Source: Theodoxus fluviatilis (lineage: Eukaryota > Mollusca > Gastropoda > Cycloneritida > Neritidae). Taken from it: a stretch of DNA of 64,000 nt. This document shows positions 34,801 through 40,236 of the stretch, one piece after another. The stretch lies in contig JAWQFJ010000537.1 in NCBI GenBank assembly GCA_034096865.1, positions 1 to 64,000 of the forward strand, read 5' to 3'. Below the pieces are notes generated by a model. That model was not told the DNA's origin. It did not search any database and saw nothing but the letters and a program-made list of their open reading frames with translations. The translations under genes were made by a program, and so were the position numbers. Numbering within the stretch: the first letter of the stretch is position 1; each line of letters starts with the position of its first letter.

Positions 34801-35125
34801 ATTGTTGATTTCTCTAGTTATGCACCTTCATCAGCTCACATTGGGTGACAGTGAGTCTATTCTTATCCCCTACCCACAGAGCATCAAGGAACAGGAGCAT
34901 GAAGAACATAAAGCAAATGACACTGAACAGGAGCACTACAATCGGCAGCTAGAGGACCAGGAGAAAATGAGGGCGGAAAAGGTTCAGCAGCCATACAGGA
35001 AGCCAAGTCAGAGACATTGTGAACTTACTGAGGTTCAACACTGAGTGTGGTGTCTTCATCCAACTCCAGACAGATATCTCCACTGCCCCTATCCTGAGTG
35101 AGGCAGTCGGAGTCATCCATCCAGA
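304..35125 (-). CDS. NXF-family (nuclear RNA export factor) gene, 12 exons found, both ends incomplete
   Basis: Spliced minus-strand gene assembled by eye from twelve exons (listed separately): 35125-35029, 34172-34075, 32903-32842, 30585-30502, 26535-26428, 22888-22747, 12886-12798, 12422-12315, 9818-9709, 2746-2710, 2384-2331, 420-304. All internal sites are AG/GT and all phases fit (2,1,0,0,0,1,0,0,2,0,0,0 nt carried over), giving about 1106 coding bases with no stop. The order of domains (acidic N-terminus, RRM-like fold, leucine-rich repeats with DELDILGRWHLEELVLKGNP, then the start of an NTF2-like domain) is that of NXF1/TAP proteins, which export bulk mRNA through the nuclear pore as a heterodimer with NXT1. 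The sequence is clearly diverged from textbook NXF1, so a divergent paralogue is possible. The rest of the NTF2-like domain and any UBA-like C-terminus lie left of the window. Introns reach 9.9 kb and are filled with transposons. Confidence 0.85.
761..1502 (+). repeat. Possible solo LTR, copy 1
   Basis: This stretch begins TGTGGTGGGGTA and ends CTACAACA, and resembles 29522-30206 along its length. An AATAAA at 1438-1443 sits about 60 bases before the end, as in an LTR R/U5 arrangement. Homology may run on to about 1538 (CTACCACA). There are no internal genes and no clean target duplication, so 'solo LTR' is an interpretation. It lies in an NXF-like intron. Confidence 0.5.
1539..2330. other. 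Intronic, nothing recognised
   Basis: I see no exon, transposon protein or clear repeat here. Short open frames occur on both strands but show no family resemblance. Confidence 0.5.
2331..2384 (-). CDS. NXF-like gene, LRR to NTF2 linker exon
   Basis: 18 codons, phase 0/0, acceptor TTTCAG, donor GTATTT. It reads DDITLLRDEDDREAPAVQ and joins the LRR to the NTF2-like domain. The usual proline-rich motif seen in many NXF proteins at this point is not obvious here. Confidence 0.78.
2710..2746 (-). CDS. NXF-like gene, micro-exon after LRR
   Basis: 37-bp exon with acceptor TATTCCAG and donor GTAAGTGAG. It completes the Arg codon left open by the previous exon and reads TIGAKFPELVYL, equivalent to the R.kFPkLl.LD segment of NXF proteins. 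Confidence 0.85.
2747..3953. other. Intron with decayed transposon ends, polypurine tract and C21 run
   Basis: Three decayed stretches (about 2815-2880, 3050-3160 and 3525-3650) resemble the subterminal 'TTCCATGACTTTCC...CAGGTTTT' sequence of the element at 13100-18063. A strongly purine-biased tract runs 3236-3400. A run of 21 C is at 3809-3829. There are no genes. Confidence 0.5.
4373..5344 (+). CDS. LINE ORF1 protein with PHD-type zinc finger and coiled coil
   Basis: 323 aa. A C4HC3 PHD-like finger spans residues 33-84 (C33, C36, C49, C52, H57, C60 and a final Cys pair near 80-84). A heptad-rich acidic/basic coiled coil follows at about 95-180. Then comes an RRM-like segment starting NILVFGVKED at about 185 and a charged C-terminus with 'LTPQERKEEE'. 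PHD fingers in ORF1 are known in CR1-group LINEs, where ORF1 protein coats the RNA. The protein is intact. An in-frame downstream Met at residue 12 is an alternative start. Confidence 0.88.
   Translation: MGENPEVKSKAMATRSNSTGSTGKLNSKKRTQCVECKQDVAEKDKAVSCELCNAWFHTNCVKMDDGLYQSLQKSCIHFYCPRPCNELARKFLNNFVRMDGRISKLEEDVAEIDLKVDSIDERMQKIEKGNLPEEMIEAMVGAVKTRVGEPKDRRNEKLEDRVLAELEDRNRRKTNILVFGVKEDTKKQVEERKTEDQTTVDKILLDIKATHKPTDTRRLGNLSPDNVRPRPLRLTFSTAGSRDEVLHAYYKTRKNMGKETNIPPMRKDLTPQERKEEEALFKEMQERQAASKEAGDQHARWVRRKGKVVNVGHYPEDGEVEEG
5403..8381 (+). CDS. LINE ORF2: AP endonuclease and reverse transcriptase
   Basis: 992 aa, intact. The endonuclease (about residues 40-265) has the expected residues in ITEVKPKN, GDFNFPE (about 182) and KSDHFA (about 258). 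The reverse transcriptase (about 470-760) has the YMDYQKAFDS motif A (about 618), SGIPQGSVIGP, and the FADD catalytic motif (about 706). A C-terminal domain of about 230 aa follows with the usual 'SLVRPRLEYG' and 'QRRATKLL' motifs. The first about 45 residues come from a tandem duplication (see findings), so the true start could be the second Met near residue 32. It lies 58 bp after ORF1. Confidence 0.92.
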   Translation: MHRENVNMFNGNEEKKNVNSLKLTSNFSSASMRQDNVNMFNGTCKCLYLNADQLMNKRSELKACIAINNPDIIGITEVKPKNSRFQVEECEIAVEGYDVFHNLEAQGRGVALYTRKDLKASPCEALTSEFTEHVFVECRKGETKLLIGVIYRSPNSALANTDKLNALLMSVSELDASHKIVLGDFNFPEINWVTERCEAGPSHIATKFLKAVKDAFLIQHQKEPTRYREGERSNVVDLVLTNRDDMVLDITTTAGLGKSDHFAIIASLSFACDAPQPSAPRLNYRKTDLNTLRNELRQVRWEQELKDLTVNDTWQKIKDEINLAAKKSTPLSRCSTRRGKVWMDRGTLASVRRKHKLFRRWQETREGQDYLVYVKARNQARKACRKAQRDLEATVAMEAKTDPKAFWNYVKSKTKSRTGVADLRKEDGSKTINDEEKAEVLNQFFQSVFTTEDEGPLPRPPEYSFTEELTDLDISREEVKKRLKGLHTSKAPGPDGITPYILSEAAEELADPIAHLFRLSLDMGKLPDEWKQALVTPIHKKGSKTTASNYRPVSLTCILCKVMEKLVRDKIMSHLQSNSLISKEQHGFIPGRSCVTQLLEVLDTWTSILDEGGGVDIVYMDYQKAFDSVPHRRLLKKTEAFGIRGKVLKWLENFLTDRKQKVVVNGTQSQEAQVTSGIPQGSVIGPIMFVLFINDLPTITKCPVKMFADDTKLYTRSDVEGGPQDLQTDLDKLQIWSEEWLLKFHPQKCSVVKMGSKKTQATYFMNSKDADGKPQRLQLAESGAEKDLGVMIDSTLSFKDQVAHATSKANRVIGVIRRSFDYLTEQTFVLLYKSLVRPRLEYGHCVWQPHMKTLCSDIEDVQRRATKLLSSLRNKTYPERLRALKLPTLEHRRKRGDMIEVYKYLHGYYDVQKPTFKLSSNTKLRGNSLKLHKDSFQLNIRKNFFSQRIIKTWNNLPDAVVTAASVHDFKVALDEHWKDLPTLYTPECQNMH
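9709..9818 (-). CDS. NXF-like gene, diagnostic LRR exon
   Basis: 110-bp exon that is the strongest family evidence. It reads LSSVDELDILGRWHLEELVL then KGNPLVKEFCRTAAYV, very close to the NXF pattern (v.ELd.l..w.LEEL.L.GNPL...f). Donor GTACAG; acceptor TTTTCTGCAG. The interspersed repeat copy at 9830-10669 ends 12 bases from this exon and supplies part of its polypyrimidine tract (see findings). Confidence 0.9.
9830..10669 (+). repeat. TGACCTTGACC interspersed repeat, copy 2
   Basis: 840-bp copy with both family ends (ACAAGAAGGGC and GTGAGTCAAAAA). Its left end lies next to the splice acceptor of the NXF-like exon at 9709-9818. It is antisense to that gene. Confidence 0.92.
11035..11383 (-). 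repeat. tRNA-derived SINE, copy 1
   Basis: Read on the minus strand from 11383, it starts GGGGCTCCATGGCTGAGTGG, a type II tRNA (Ser/Leu-like) 5' half with box A TGGCTGAGTGG. A box B-like GGTGGTTGAAGC lies about 50 bases on. A body follows with 'CCTTGAGCAAGGTGCTTAGC' and 'GGTACC' that resembles the conserved central domain of Nin-type metazoan SINEs. A second copy is at 32236-32585. The end near 11035 is approximate. Confidence 0.65.
11384..12314. other. Intron, nothing recognised
   Basis: No exon or transposon protein is seen. The stretch between the SINE and the LRR exon is of ordinary composition, with a short CAT repeat near 11915. Confidence 0.5.
12315..12422 (-). CDS. NXF-like gene, leucine-rich repeat exon
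   Basis: Exactly 36 codons, phase 0/0, acceptor CTCCAG, donor GTGGGG. It contains two LRR cores, LESLDLSYNEI and VAHLDLSHNK, spaced as in the NXF family. Confidence 0.88.
12798..12886 (-). CDS. NXF-like gene, first LRR exon
   Basis: 89-bp exon with acceptor TTTGCCAG and donor GTGGGA. It reads LESVGWDFRLDRWESMSRVM then DVIAQDFTE. The ending fits the NXF helix that precedes the first canonical leucine-rich repeat. It follows a 9.9-kb intron full of nested transposons. Confidence 0.82.
13217..14053 (+). repeat. TGACCTTGACC interspersed repeat, copy 3
   Basis: 837-bp uninterrupted copy, a good reference for the family. It has both terminal hairpins and about seven clusters of direct or inverted TGACCTTGACC. 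It is nested in the left arm of the element at 13100-18063. Confidence 0.92.
14054..15004. other. AT-rich non-coding stretch beside the Mutator-like gene
   Basis: No coding evidence. A GGGGGGACACTAGTTG at 14226 weakly resembles the GGGGACACCGTTAGTG end found at 17610-17636 and could be the other terminus of the Mutator-like element. This is tentative. Confidence 0.35.
15005..17029 (-). pseudogene. Mutator-like transposase, frameshifted
   Basis: The minus strand encodes a Mutator-like transposase of the kind common in invertebrate genomes. The N-terminal part (17029-16292) has a CRDCDQPL...CSACGN zinc motif, then 'DINRRLVVAATSIGIGFTQL'. The catalytic part (16102-15005) has YCHGCELGPE, 'AMEVEAA', 'MEMLGDGYGKAHA', 'CVNHVTKRMGT', 'SYYGKAI' and 'TQNSNECFHSLVW'. 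The expected catalytic SFDGSWHKRG lies between them in another frame near 16175. There are at least two frameshifts, near 16300 and 16225, so this copy is dead. Several motif residues are intact, which suggests modest age. Confidence 0.82.
17236..17638. repeat. 403-bp inverted-repeat unit beside the Mutator-like gene
   Basis: The left end CTTAGGGGAGACCGTTAGTG (17236) and right end CACTAACGGTGTCCCCTAAG (17638) form an inverted repeat of about 34 bp with few mismatches. A second, inner inverted repeat is present (TGATTCGGGTGTAAT near 17399 and ATTACACCCGAATCA near 17441). This could be a MITE or a compound terminus of the Mutator-like element. Confidence 0.6.
19030..21713. mobile_element. Harbinger-like DNA transposon A with long TIRs
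   Basis: 2.68-kb element starting GGGCCTGTATGCACGTC and ending GACGTGCATACGGGCCC. The terminal inverted repeats are imperfect but long (about 19030-19310 against 21480-21713), sharing blocks such as CCTATCCTATACGGATTTTC and its complement. The empty site is visible in sister repeat copies (GGTCAGGTATCC). The interior has a G-rich minisatellite (19300-19620), a polypyrimidine tract (19960-20510) and inverted or direct copies of an 'AAGCCATGAACAGC' module, but no transposase. Homology to 40040-41640 links it to a Myb/SANT-carrying relative. Confidence 0.75.
19960..20510 (+). repeat. Polypyrimidine tract, about 550 bp
   Basis: The sequence is almost only C and T on the plus strand (TTCTTCCTTTCTTT-type). 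The open frames across it are low-complexity artefacts. It lies inside transposon A. Confidence 0.85.
22012..22746. other. Intron with TGGA and CA microsatellites
   Basis: It contains (TGGA)n at 22047-22066, a T10/G9 run at 22340-22358, and an interrupted (CA)n array of about 120 bp at 22459-22580. A 'GGCCTATCAGCCTTGTAGGCTATA' block near 22073 also occurs, diverged, near 12490 and 34718. Nothing coding. Confidence 0.65.
22747..22888 (-). CDS. NXF-like gene, RRM to LRR linker exon
   Basis: 142-bp exon with acceptor CTTTCAG and donor GTAAGTTAC. It contains VAKLQTVLNSRYNPCKKKLD, which corresponds to the NXF pattern (L..vl..RY....k.LDL) that links the RRM to the leucine-rich repeats. It ends with one carried base. 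Confidence 0.83.
23000..24053. other. Intron, including a TTCTAGAA-rich cluster
   Basis: No exon is seen. A C11 run is at about 23167. From 23850 to 24010 there is a dense array of TTCTAGAA-type palindromes (see findings). Confidence 0.6.
24054..24888 (+). repeat. TGACCTTGACC interspersed repeat, copy 5
   Basis: Complete 0.83-kb copy with both hairpin ends. The 3' terminus reads GTGAGTAAAAA, one change from the family. It lies in the intron between NXF-like exons 26428-26535 and 22747-22888, antisense to the gene. Confidence 0.92.
24889..26427. other. Intron with a GTCGGCCGAC-rich patch and GT microsatellite
   Basis: At 25145-25430 the motif CTTGTCGGCCGACTG and related TATCGGGCC/GTCGGCCG pieces recur in direct and inverted form, a patchwork distinct from the surrounding AT-rich intron. 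(GT)n lies at 25774-25807. A diverged tandem pair ('GGTCAGTGCCTCGGCCACTCC' type) lies at about 25850-26020. No coding evidence. Confidence 0.55.
26428..26535 (-). CDS. NXF-like gene, RRM-like domain exon
   Basis: 108-bp phase 0/0 exon with acceptor ATTTCAG and donor GTAAGTTAT. It reads LRNVYNAHTIFNVRSMSNMM and on to WKVTMPDSNR. The pattern (an AHTIFNV strand, a Met-rich helix, then a W-K-V strand) matches the second half of the NXF RRM. Confidence 0.78.
27090..27261. mobile_element. Pogo/Tigger-like MITE, 172 bp
   Basis: The left end CAGTAGTCGCCGCGGTTAAT and right end ATAAGCGGCGACCACTG are near-perfect inverted repeats of about 27 bp, flanked by TA on both sides, as in Tc1/mariner-pogo insertions. 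An internal CGGTTAATAAAAACGCCGC block repeats the terminal sequence. It has no coding capacity. Confidence 0.8.
27655..28130. repeat. Diverged tandem duplication, about 220-260 bp unit
   Basis: Two units (about 27655-27890 and 27925-28130) share the order TCCTCCTC, 'CATCAACTC', 'GGACCAT', 'ACATTATCCATA', 'GTCCTGAGACA', 'CAAATCAGGC.GTGAATT' and 'GTGGAGCAG/GTAGAGCAG'. There is no gene. Confidence 0.7.
28219..28355. repeat. Purine-only tract with G run
   Basis: (GA)n, then a G run of about 18, then GGAGGAAAGG/GAAA-type repeats. It is pure purine for over 130 bases. The open frames here are low-complexity artefacts. Confidence 0.8.
28356..29521. other. Intron, nothing recognised
   Basis: Only short simple repeats (ATTG at about 28750-28778; CAAA near 28850-28868). 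No exon or transposon protein is visible. Confidence 0.5.
29522..30206 (+). repeat. Possible solo LTR, copy 2
   Basis: Matches 761-1502: it begins TGTGGTGGGGTA, has AATAAA at 30137-30142 and ends CACTACAACA. If the end is placed at 30253 (CTACCACA), a weak ACAC direct repeat flanks the element. It is in the same orientation as copy 1, antisense to the NXF-like gene. Confidence 0.5.
30502..30585 (-). CDS. NXF-like gene, RRM-like domain exon
   Basis: 84-bp exon in phase 0 at both ends (acceptor ATTGCAG, donor GTAAGTCTC). It reads LSFTSHFLMEDVLEWLNVKL then PKPLPHRH. The hydrophobic helix after the first strand fits the position of the helix in the NXF RRM. Confidence 0.75.
30586..32235. other. 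Intron, nothing recognised
   Basis: No exon with family resemblance. Near 32120-32205 there are several TAGCGCTAG / ATAGCGCTAGA palindromic pieces, possibly the edge of a small inverted-repeat element. Confidence 0.45.
32236..32585 (-). repeat. tRNA-derived SINE, copy 2
   Basis: Read on the minus strand from about 32585: a tRNA-like head with box A-like TAATTAGCGCATTAGACC, then 'ATCCTTGAACAAAATGC', 'TTTACTCACATTGCTTC', 'CCCACCCAGG' and 'GGGTACCTGAG', collinear with the copy at 11035-11383. This is the arrangement of Nin-domain SINEs. Boundaries are approximate. Confidence 0.6.
32842..32903 (-). CDS. NXF-like gene, start of RRM-like domain
   Basis: Short 62-bp exon with acceptor TTGCAG and donor GTAAGTATG. 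After two carried bases it reads DVWTNLHPSVDKHEHFEYEV and ends in phase 0. The FEYEV piece fits the first beta strand of the RRM-like fold. The exon is supported mainly by phase agreement with both neighbours. Confidence 0.72.
32904..34074. other. Intron, nothing recognised
   Basis: Ordinary AT-rich intron sequence. I see no repeat, exon or RNA gene. Confidence 0.5.
34075..34172 (-). CDS. NXF-like gene, N-terminal exon 2
   Basis: The acceptor is ACTTCCAG and the donor GTAAGC is at 34074-34069. One carried base completes a Gln codon, then the frame reads PARMPQPGTEKSGFSNEDLV and ends KDYG plus one base. The region is basic and Pro/Ser/Gly-rich, consistent with the RNA-binding N-terminal tail of NXF proteins. 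Phases match both neighbours. Confidence 0.72.
34173..35028. other. Intron with a low-copy dispersed block
   Basis: The stretch 34718-34870 ('GGCCTATCAGGCTTTCTAGG' ... 'GTCTATTCTTATCCC') resembles 12485-12620 and, in part, 22073-22100, suggesting an old dispersed repeat. No coding evidence. Confidence 0.4.
35029..35125 (-). CDS. NXF-like gene, N-terminal acidic exon
   Basis: The acceptor is a CTTTCAG just upstream of 35125 and the donor GTAAGT is at 35028-35023. The frame opens with two carried bases and reads WMDDSDCLTQDRGSGDICLE and onward to SVEP, ending with two bases (CA). It is acidic and low in structure, as expected for the variable N-terminus. The exon before it must end with one carried base; I did not find it. 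Confidence 0.7.
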
Positions 35126-36349
35126 CTGAAAGAGGGCACATTTTTCATAGACATGAGCAAAATTCAGATTATGGTACACAGTTGTTGAAGGTGTGGACTT
35201 GATACTTGTAATGTACTTTCAGTCTACACAAACAATAGGAGCAAAAGAGCATAGTCATTCTGTGGTAGAACATGGCAGCTAAGCAAAGCAAGTGGTGTAG
35301 TGTTTGTGGGTGAGAAGACACAAAGGACCAGCATTTTCCAAACTTCTTTGTTCTTCTTTACATCAAAGTGTACTCAACACAAACCATGTCAACTTACTTC
35401 CCTGTTTACCTCCTGACTTCCCCATGTTTCCCCCTCTTGGTTACTTCCCTCAGCTCTCACTGGTTGAGACAGCATTAGAGCTTCAGGCCAAATTAGAAGC
35501 TCCTCTAATCAATCCACCCCCCACCCCCCCAAACACAGCCTGGCCAGACTTCCAGATTTTACTGATGCAATTATTAAGAAACCAAAGATTCTTGGACCAC
35601 ACATATTCAAGCTCTCTTCTGACAATGGCTGGTACCCAATGCCACAGATACCATCTCATTTTGTGTAAACAGGTTGCCTACTGGGGACAGCTATTTGGCA
35701 GTCTGACCTTAACCGGAGTCCCTTCTTGTAGGAATTCTCCATGGAGAGACTTCTGGGGTTGGAATACATCTCTACTCTTTCATATTCCTACAAAAACACT
35801 GAAGTTACTTCAATGAATATAATTTTAACACATAATTTACAGTGAACAAATCCATACAATGGGATATTAAAAGAATCATGACTAAAAATTGGAATTAATG
35901 ACTGACTGTTCAACTGGGACAGATAACAATTCATTTCTCAATATGTGTGAATGAGAATGGCTCAATGACTAGCACTGCCTCTACCCCACCACAATTCTAT
36001 TTGAAATTTCTCAACCCTTTGCTGCTACTCCCATACTGAGGTACCCGTCAGATCAGCTACAGTTGCTCCCTCTGACGTTTCTACTCTCTGATTCATTATT
36101 CTTCATTAGCGATCGAATTACAACCTTGGCACAGAGTTGCTTGCTGATACCTGTATGGGAACTAAATTTAGAACTCAACTATCTTAGGAAAACTGCCCAC
36201 ACCTTTGCTGGGTGGCAAGAGGTCACAGGAGAAAGGCAACTAGAGTGGATTATAGCAATTTGAAAACATAATACTTTAACAGGCACCCAGAACTGATCTA
36301 TATTCCATCCATCAAATCCTAGCATCACATCCAACCTCATGAATCTTCC
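35126..36349. other. No gene recognised
   Basis: The first NXF-like exon could lie here or further right, but I could not support one. A 170-codon plus-strand open frame (35304-35816) shows no family resemblance and no repeats. Confidence 0.4.
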
Positions 36350-37382
36350 AGACCTGGGTACCCCAAATTTTGCCTCTGCGTACTCACTGGTTCAGATATG
36401 TGTATTTTTTTAAAACTGTGCTTATTTTTTGCGCGGACTGACAATTTGAAAAATGCAGCTTTTGGTTTGCACACGTGATACTCCACAGTCAGCGAGACAA
36501 AAATAAAATTGGTCATTCGATCCATCAGTTGCCACACCGAAAGGCCCACTACTTATTTTGTCTTTCAAGTTGGATTTAATGACCTTGGACATTTCCCTCA
36601 CTAAGGCCGTTGCCTTGTTTCTGCAACATTTGTAGTCAGCAGTGATTTTGCTGTCTGAGAAAGCACTTTTCACTGTGGCAGAAATGATGTCAGACGTTGA
36701 CAAGGGCAGGTTTGTTTTGACGATCAGTTCGGTCATCATCACTTCAGCACGGATTACTTTCTCCTCTCCCGATGTTACGGACTTTGACAAGAAAATTGTC
36801 CAGCTTTGGAATGCCTGGTTTTTCCTTTATGCCTAGACTCATTTGTGATCTTTCCCAGAACAGTGACGGGCGATTCCGAAGTATGCAGAATGGGAAATAC
36901 TGAAGTCATAGTCGCAATAATTGCATTTCGCATGGTGCACATCTTTCGCCGATTCGACGATACCTGGCATCTGCTGATACTTCGGCAGAAAAACCTGATC
37001 TCGCTTTGTCTTTTTTGCGCTGCTTGAAGGCAAAATTCCTTTTCTTTTCGTCATGGTGACCGTTAGCTTTCTTGCAGACTGTGTGTGCCACTCGAACTTT
37101 TCCAAAAACGGAGCGTTGTTGGTAGGAGCGCTATGACTGGCCCTGAATGGTCAGTTGATAACTGTTGACCAATGAAACTGCAGGATACAAACTGCTCCAT
37201 GGCAAAGAGTCATGACCAGCTCTCCGTGCCAGACGTGCATGTTATCGCACAAAATTGCACATTTACGAATACGCAAAAGCTGCATTTTTTTCACCGTATT
37301 TTTTCTGAGGCATGCGTAATTTTCTTATTCCATTTTTTCTCCCGTATTAACACGCATAATTTTGTACGGGTACCCAGGTCTG
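36350..37382 (-). mobile_element. hAT-like DNA transposon relic with perfect 8-bp target duplication
   Basis: The termini AGACCTGGGTACCCC and GGGTACCCAGGTCTG are inverted repeats, flanked by the identical 8-mer AATCTTCC at 36342-36349 and 37383-37390, the hAT signature. At 1033 bp it keeps only the start of a transposase gene, on the minus strand. Confidence 0.88.
36422..37105 (-). pseudogene. hAT-like transposase N-terminal remnant (BED-type finger)
   Basis: Two open pieces in different frames. The first, 37105-36839, has a lysine-rich start, then FLPKYQQMPGIVES, CNYCDYDFSISHSAYFGIARH (a C-x2-C...H-x4-H BED-like finger). The second, 36790-36422, has 'VMMTELIVKTNLPLSTSDI' and 'FGVATDGSND'. 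The latter holds the first catalytic Asp region typical of this hAT group. The C-terminal catalytic and dimerisation parts are deleted and a frameshift separates the pieces. Confidence 0.72.
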
Positions 37383-38021
37383 AATCTTCCAAACAGAAGA
37401 CTGTTGCTCCTTTCATTAGTATGAATGACCCATATCACAGCCATTACAGCCTTTCAACAAATTAATTTCTTCTTGGCAAATTATACAAATAGTGATAAAT
37501 TACATATAAGCAGAGTCATTCCATACAGGTCATTGCTGCCTGTTATTATCAAGAACAGTTTACCATTCCGAGGGCAAACACTATAAAAAAATGTCCCTTG
37601 TTGAAATCTTACCCTCACCTTACCCACTAATCAAATAAAATGGTCTTTTATTCTAAAGAGCACCCTAGCCACCTGTTCCATGCTGCCTCTTGCTGCCGCA
37701 GGGTGTTGTATGCTTGCTCTCCAGTTTTCCAGTTCAAACTTACAATTCTAATCTAAATGTTGTGACAATGTGAAAATATTAGGCCTCACTTAGCCAAGGT
37801 CATCCACTTGACCACCAAATTTAGACCTACGAGTCAAAGGGAGAAAATGAGAGGTAACAGCTAAGGCTTAGCCCACAGTGAGGTCAGTATGGAACACTCA
37901 ACATTAAGTTGCATAAACAAAAACATCATCACAAAATATCTTCAGTGAAAGTTTTCGACACTAGCTTTCAAAAATTGCCTTTTATTTTTAATTATCAGTT
38001 TGAAGCCTTGCTCTCTGCTTA

Positions 38022-38988
38022 GGCCCGTCGCACACTAGGCGGCCAAGCATCCAAGCAGCTGGCGTATTTTGAACGCGCAGTACAGTGTGCGAGGGTAGCC
38101 GCCGGCTGATTCGGCTGCGCGCGCCCAGCCGCTTGCGTCCAAGCGTCAGGCGCTTGGAAGTAGGGTCGTCTCTATTTCCGAGCGCCTAGACGCTTGGACG
38201 TGGCCAATCAGATTGTTTGCAAGGGCAGGCAAGAAAACCTCTACAATCTCGGGATGAAAAGTTATCATGATCGTGACAAGACCCGGGAGAGTCTCCTGTG
38301 GATTGGGGTGGAGATGAAGAAAGGCTGGAGTGGTAAGTTTGAAATTTCGGCATAGTTTTCGTCAGCGTTCGATTAAACATGTTATTCAAATGATGCAGTG
38401 CTGATGTATCTTTTATCTCCGTAGTTTAGCTGTTAAAAACAGTGATGCCATTACAAGGGGTGATAAAGTTTTCTACAAAGTCGAAGGTCCTGCAGAAACT
38501 GAACTCGGAACTGAGATGATTAGAAGTAATCCACACACTGCATTGCAGCCTAGAATTTTCACGGCTCCCAACGTGTCGGAGTGTTAATTTCTAATCTACA
38601 TTGCAGTGATATTGTGCACGTGTCACCTTTTTTGTTGTTATTACCTCAGAGAAGAGAAGAAACAGCTCTTACATTACAAAAAGTTACATTTACTTGAATT
38701 ACATATTTGCTGCTTGCTTGTTGCTCACTTGTAACCCCTTCCAAATATTTGATGAGTGCTGTCGTCTGCAATGAACAAATGACTTGGTAATAATCAGTAC
38801 TATTCAATTTTTGTTTTGACCGTAGTTACTTGGTTGTTAAATATTTGCACTATCAATCATCATTGTGGCTATGGTCATGTGACGGAACGTATGTTGAATA
38901 CCGCTGCTCTGATAATTTCTTCATAGAGCATTCAACTGCTTTTAATAAAAATCATGAGAAGAGTAGCTTTTGACAACACAGCACAGGA

Positions 38989-39027
<39 letters not shown>

Positions 39028-39101
39028 AGTCTCGCACACAAACATACACACAGGCAAACATAAACTGACGTACACACAGACACACACACACATGGACACA
39101 C

Positions 39102-39162
<61 letters not shown>

Positions 39163-39171
39163 TCACACACA

Positions 39172-39226
<55 letters not shown>

Positions 39227-39841
39227 GGATCAATCGCTTGATCGAGTGGCACCTATTTACAACGGGACAGCAGAGATCGTCACAGACGAACACACACACA
39301 GAAACCTTGCTTAACACTATAAATAACACATCGACAGCCTAGAGAAATATCAGGCTCGGCACCACAGTCACCCTAAGTAGAGCCTGCGACAGGTATTCGA
39401 AGTGGTCGAAAACTGAACGCGAAGCAGTCGAGTAGTGGTCGCGATTGACATCAACAACCGTGACACGCTGAGTAGGTCACGGTGACAACAACAAGCGAGC
39501 GGTCAACTCTGACAGATCGAGTCTACTCTCTCACCTGTCAAGTGACATCATTGGAAGAAATAATTATCACACGATATCATTTTACGCAGTTGCAGTTCCC
39601 CCATAACTCAGCACAGAAAGACTGCAGTGTCAGTCGAGCGACGCGATGATTCTAACGCGTCAATACAGGTTTTCTCTGTCAGTCTCGGTTTCTGCGCGAG
39701 ACTTTCCAAATATGGCAAGTGCCGCTCGCGTCAAGCTGCGAGTGTGCGAGATGAGGACGCAAGCGGCTCACAGCTAGCGGCCAAGCGCCGTAGGACGCAA
39801 GCAGCTTGCGTCACAAATGGACGCCTAGTGTGTGACGGGCC
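38022..39841. mobile_element. Non-autonomous Harbinger-like element B with TTA target duplication
   Basis: The termini GGCCCGTCGCACACTAGG (38022) and CCTAGTGTGTGACGGGCC (39841) are inverted repeats flanked by TTA at 38019-38021 and 39842-39844, the 3-bp target duplication of PIF/Harbinger transposons. The subterminal regions are GC-rich with repeated 'CCAAGCG/GCTTGCGTC' motifs. The 1.82-kb interior has no transposase. Confidence 0.78.
38990..39234. repeat. (CA)n microsatellite, compound, about 245 bp
   Basis: Long interrupted CA repeats inside element B. The antisense open frames rich in Val-Cys are artefacts of this array. Confidence 0.95.
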
Positions 39842-40236
39842 TTACACGTACTAGGAATCAGTGTGTACAGATTATGAACATCATGGAAATTTTGAATTCT
39901 TGAGATATGACAGTTTCCAGGTCACAGCTATGGTCTGGCACTGAAGTCCAGAAATGTTGCCTCATAAATTAAGAAGTACATAATTATTGCTGATTCAGTT
40001 CCAGATTTCTAGGCTAAACACTTCATAAAAATGTATGTACAAAGAAAATGTAAGCCATGAACAGCATTAATTTATCAAAGCTGTATGTTGATTGCATCAA
40101 TAGGTTTTGAAAGCGCTTACATTTTACAAATGGAAATGCAGGTCATCTACACGCCGAGCATCCAAGTTCGCGCACTTCTATTTATAGCTGACGCGCGGAA
40201 TACATTGTTGTCCTCGAACGCCAAGAAATATTCAAG

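Noticed and set aside
35304..35816. 170-codon plus-strand open frame as a host gene
   Set aside because: No domain, codon pattern or splice context supports it, and it runs antisense to the gene cluster.
38932..39329. Long Cys-Val and Thr-His open frames over CA repeats
   Set aside because: They are translations of a microsatellite in several frames on both strands; no real protein is implied.
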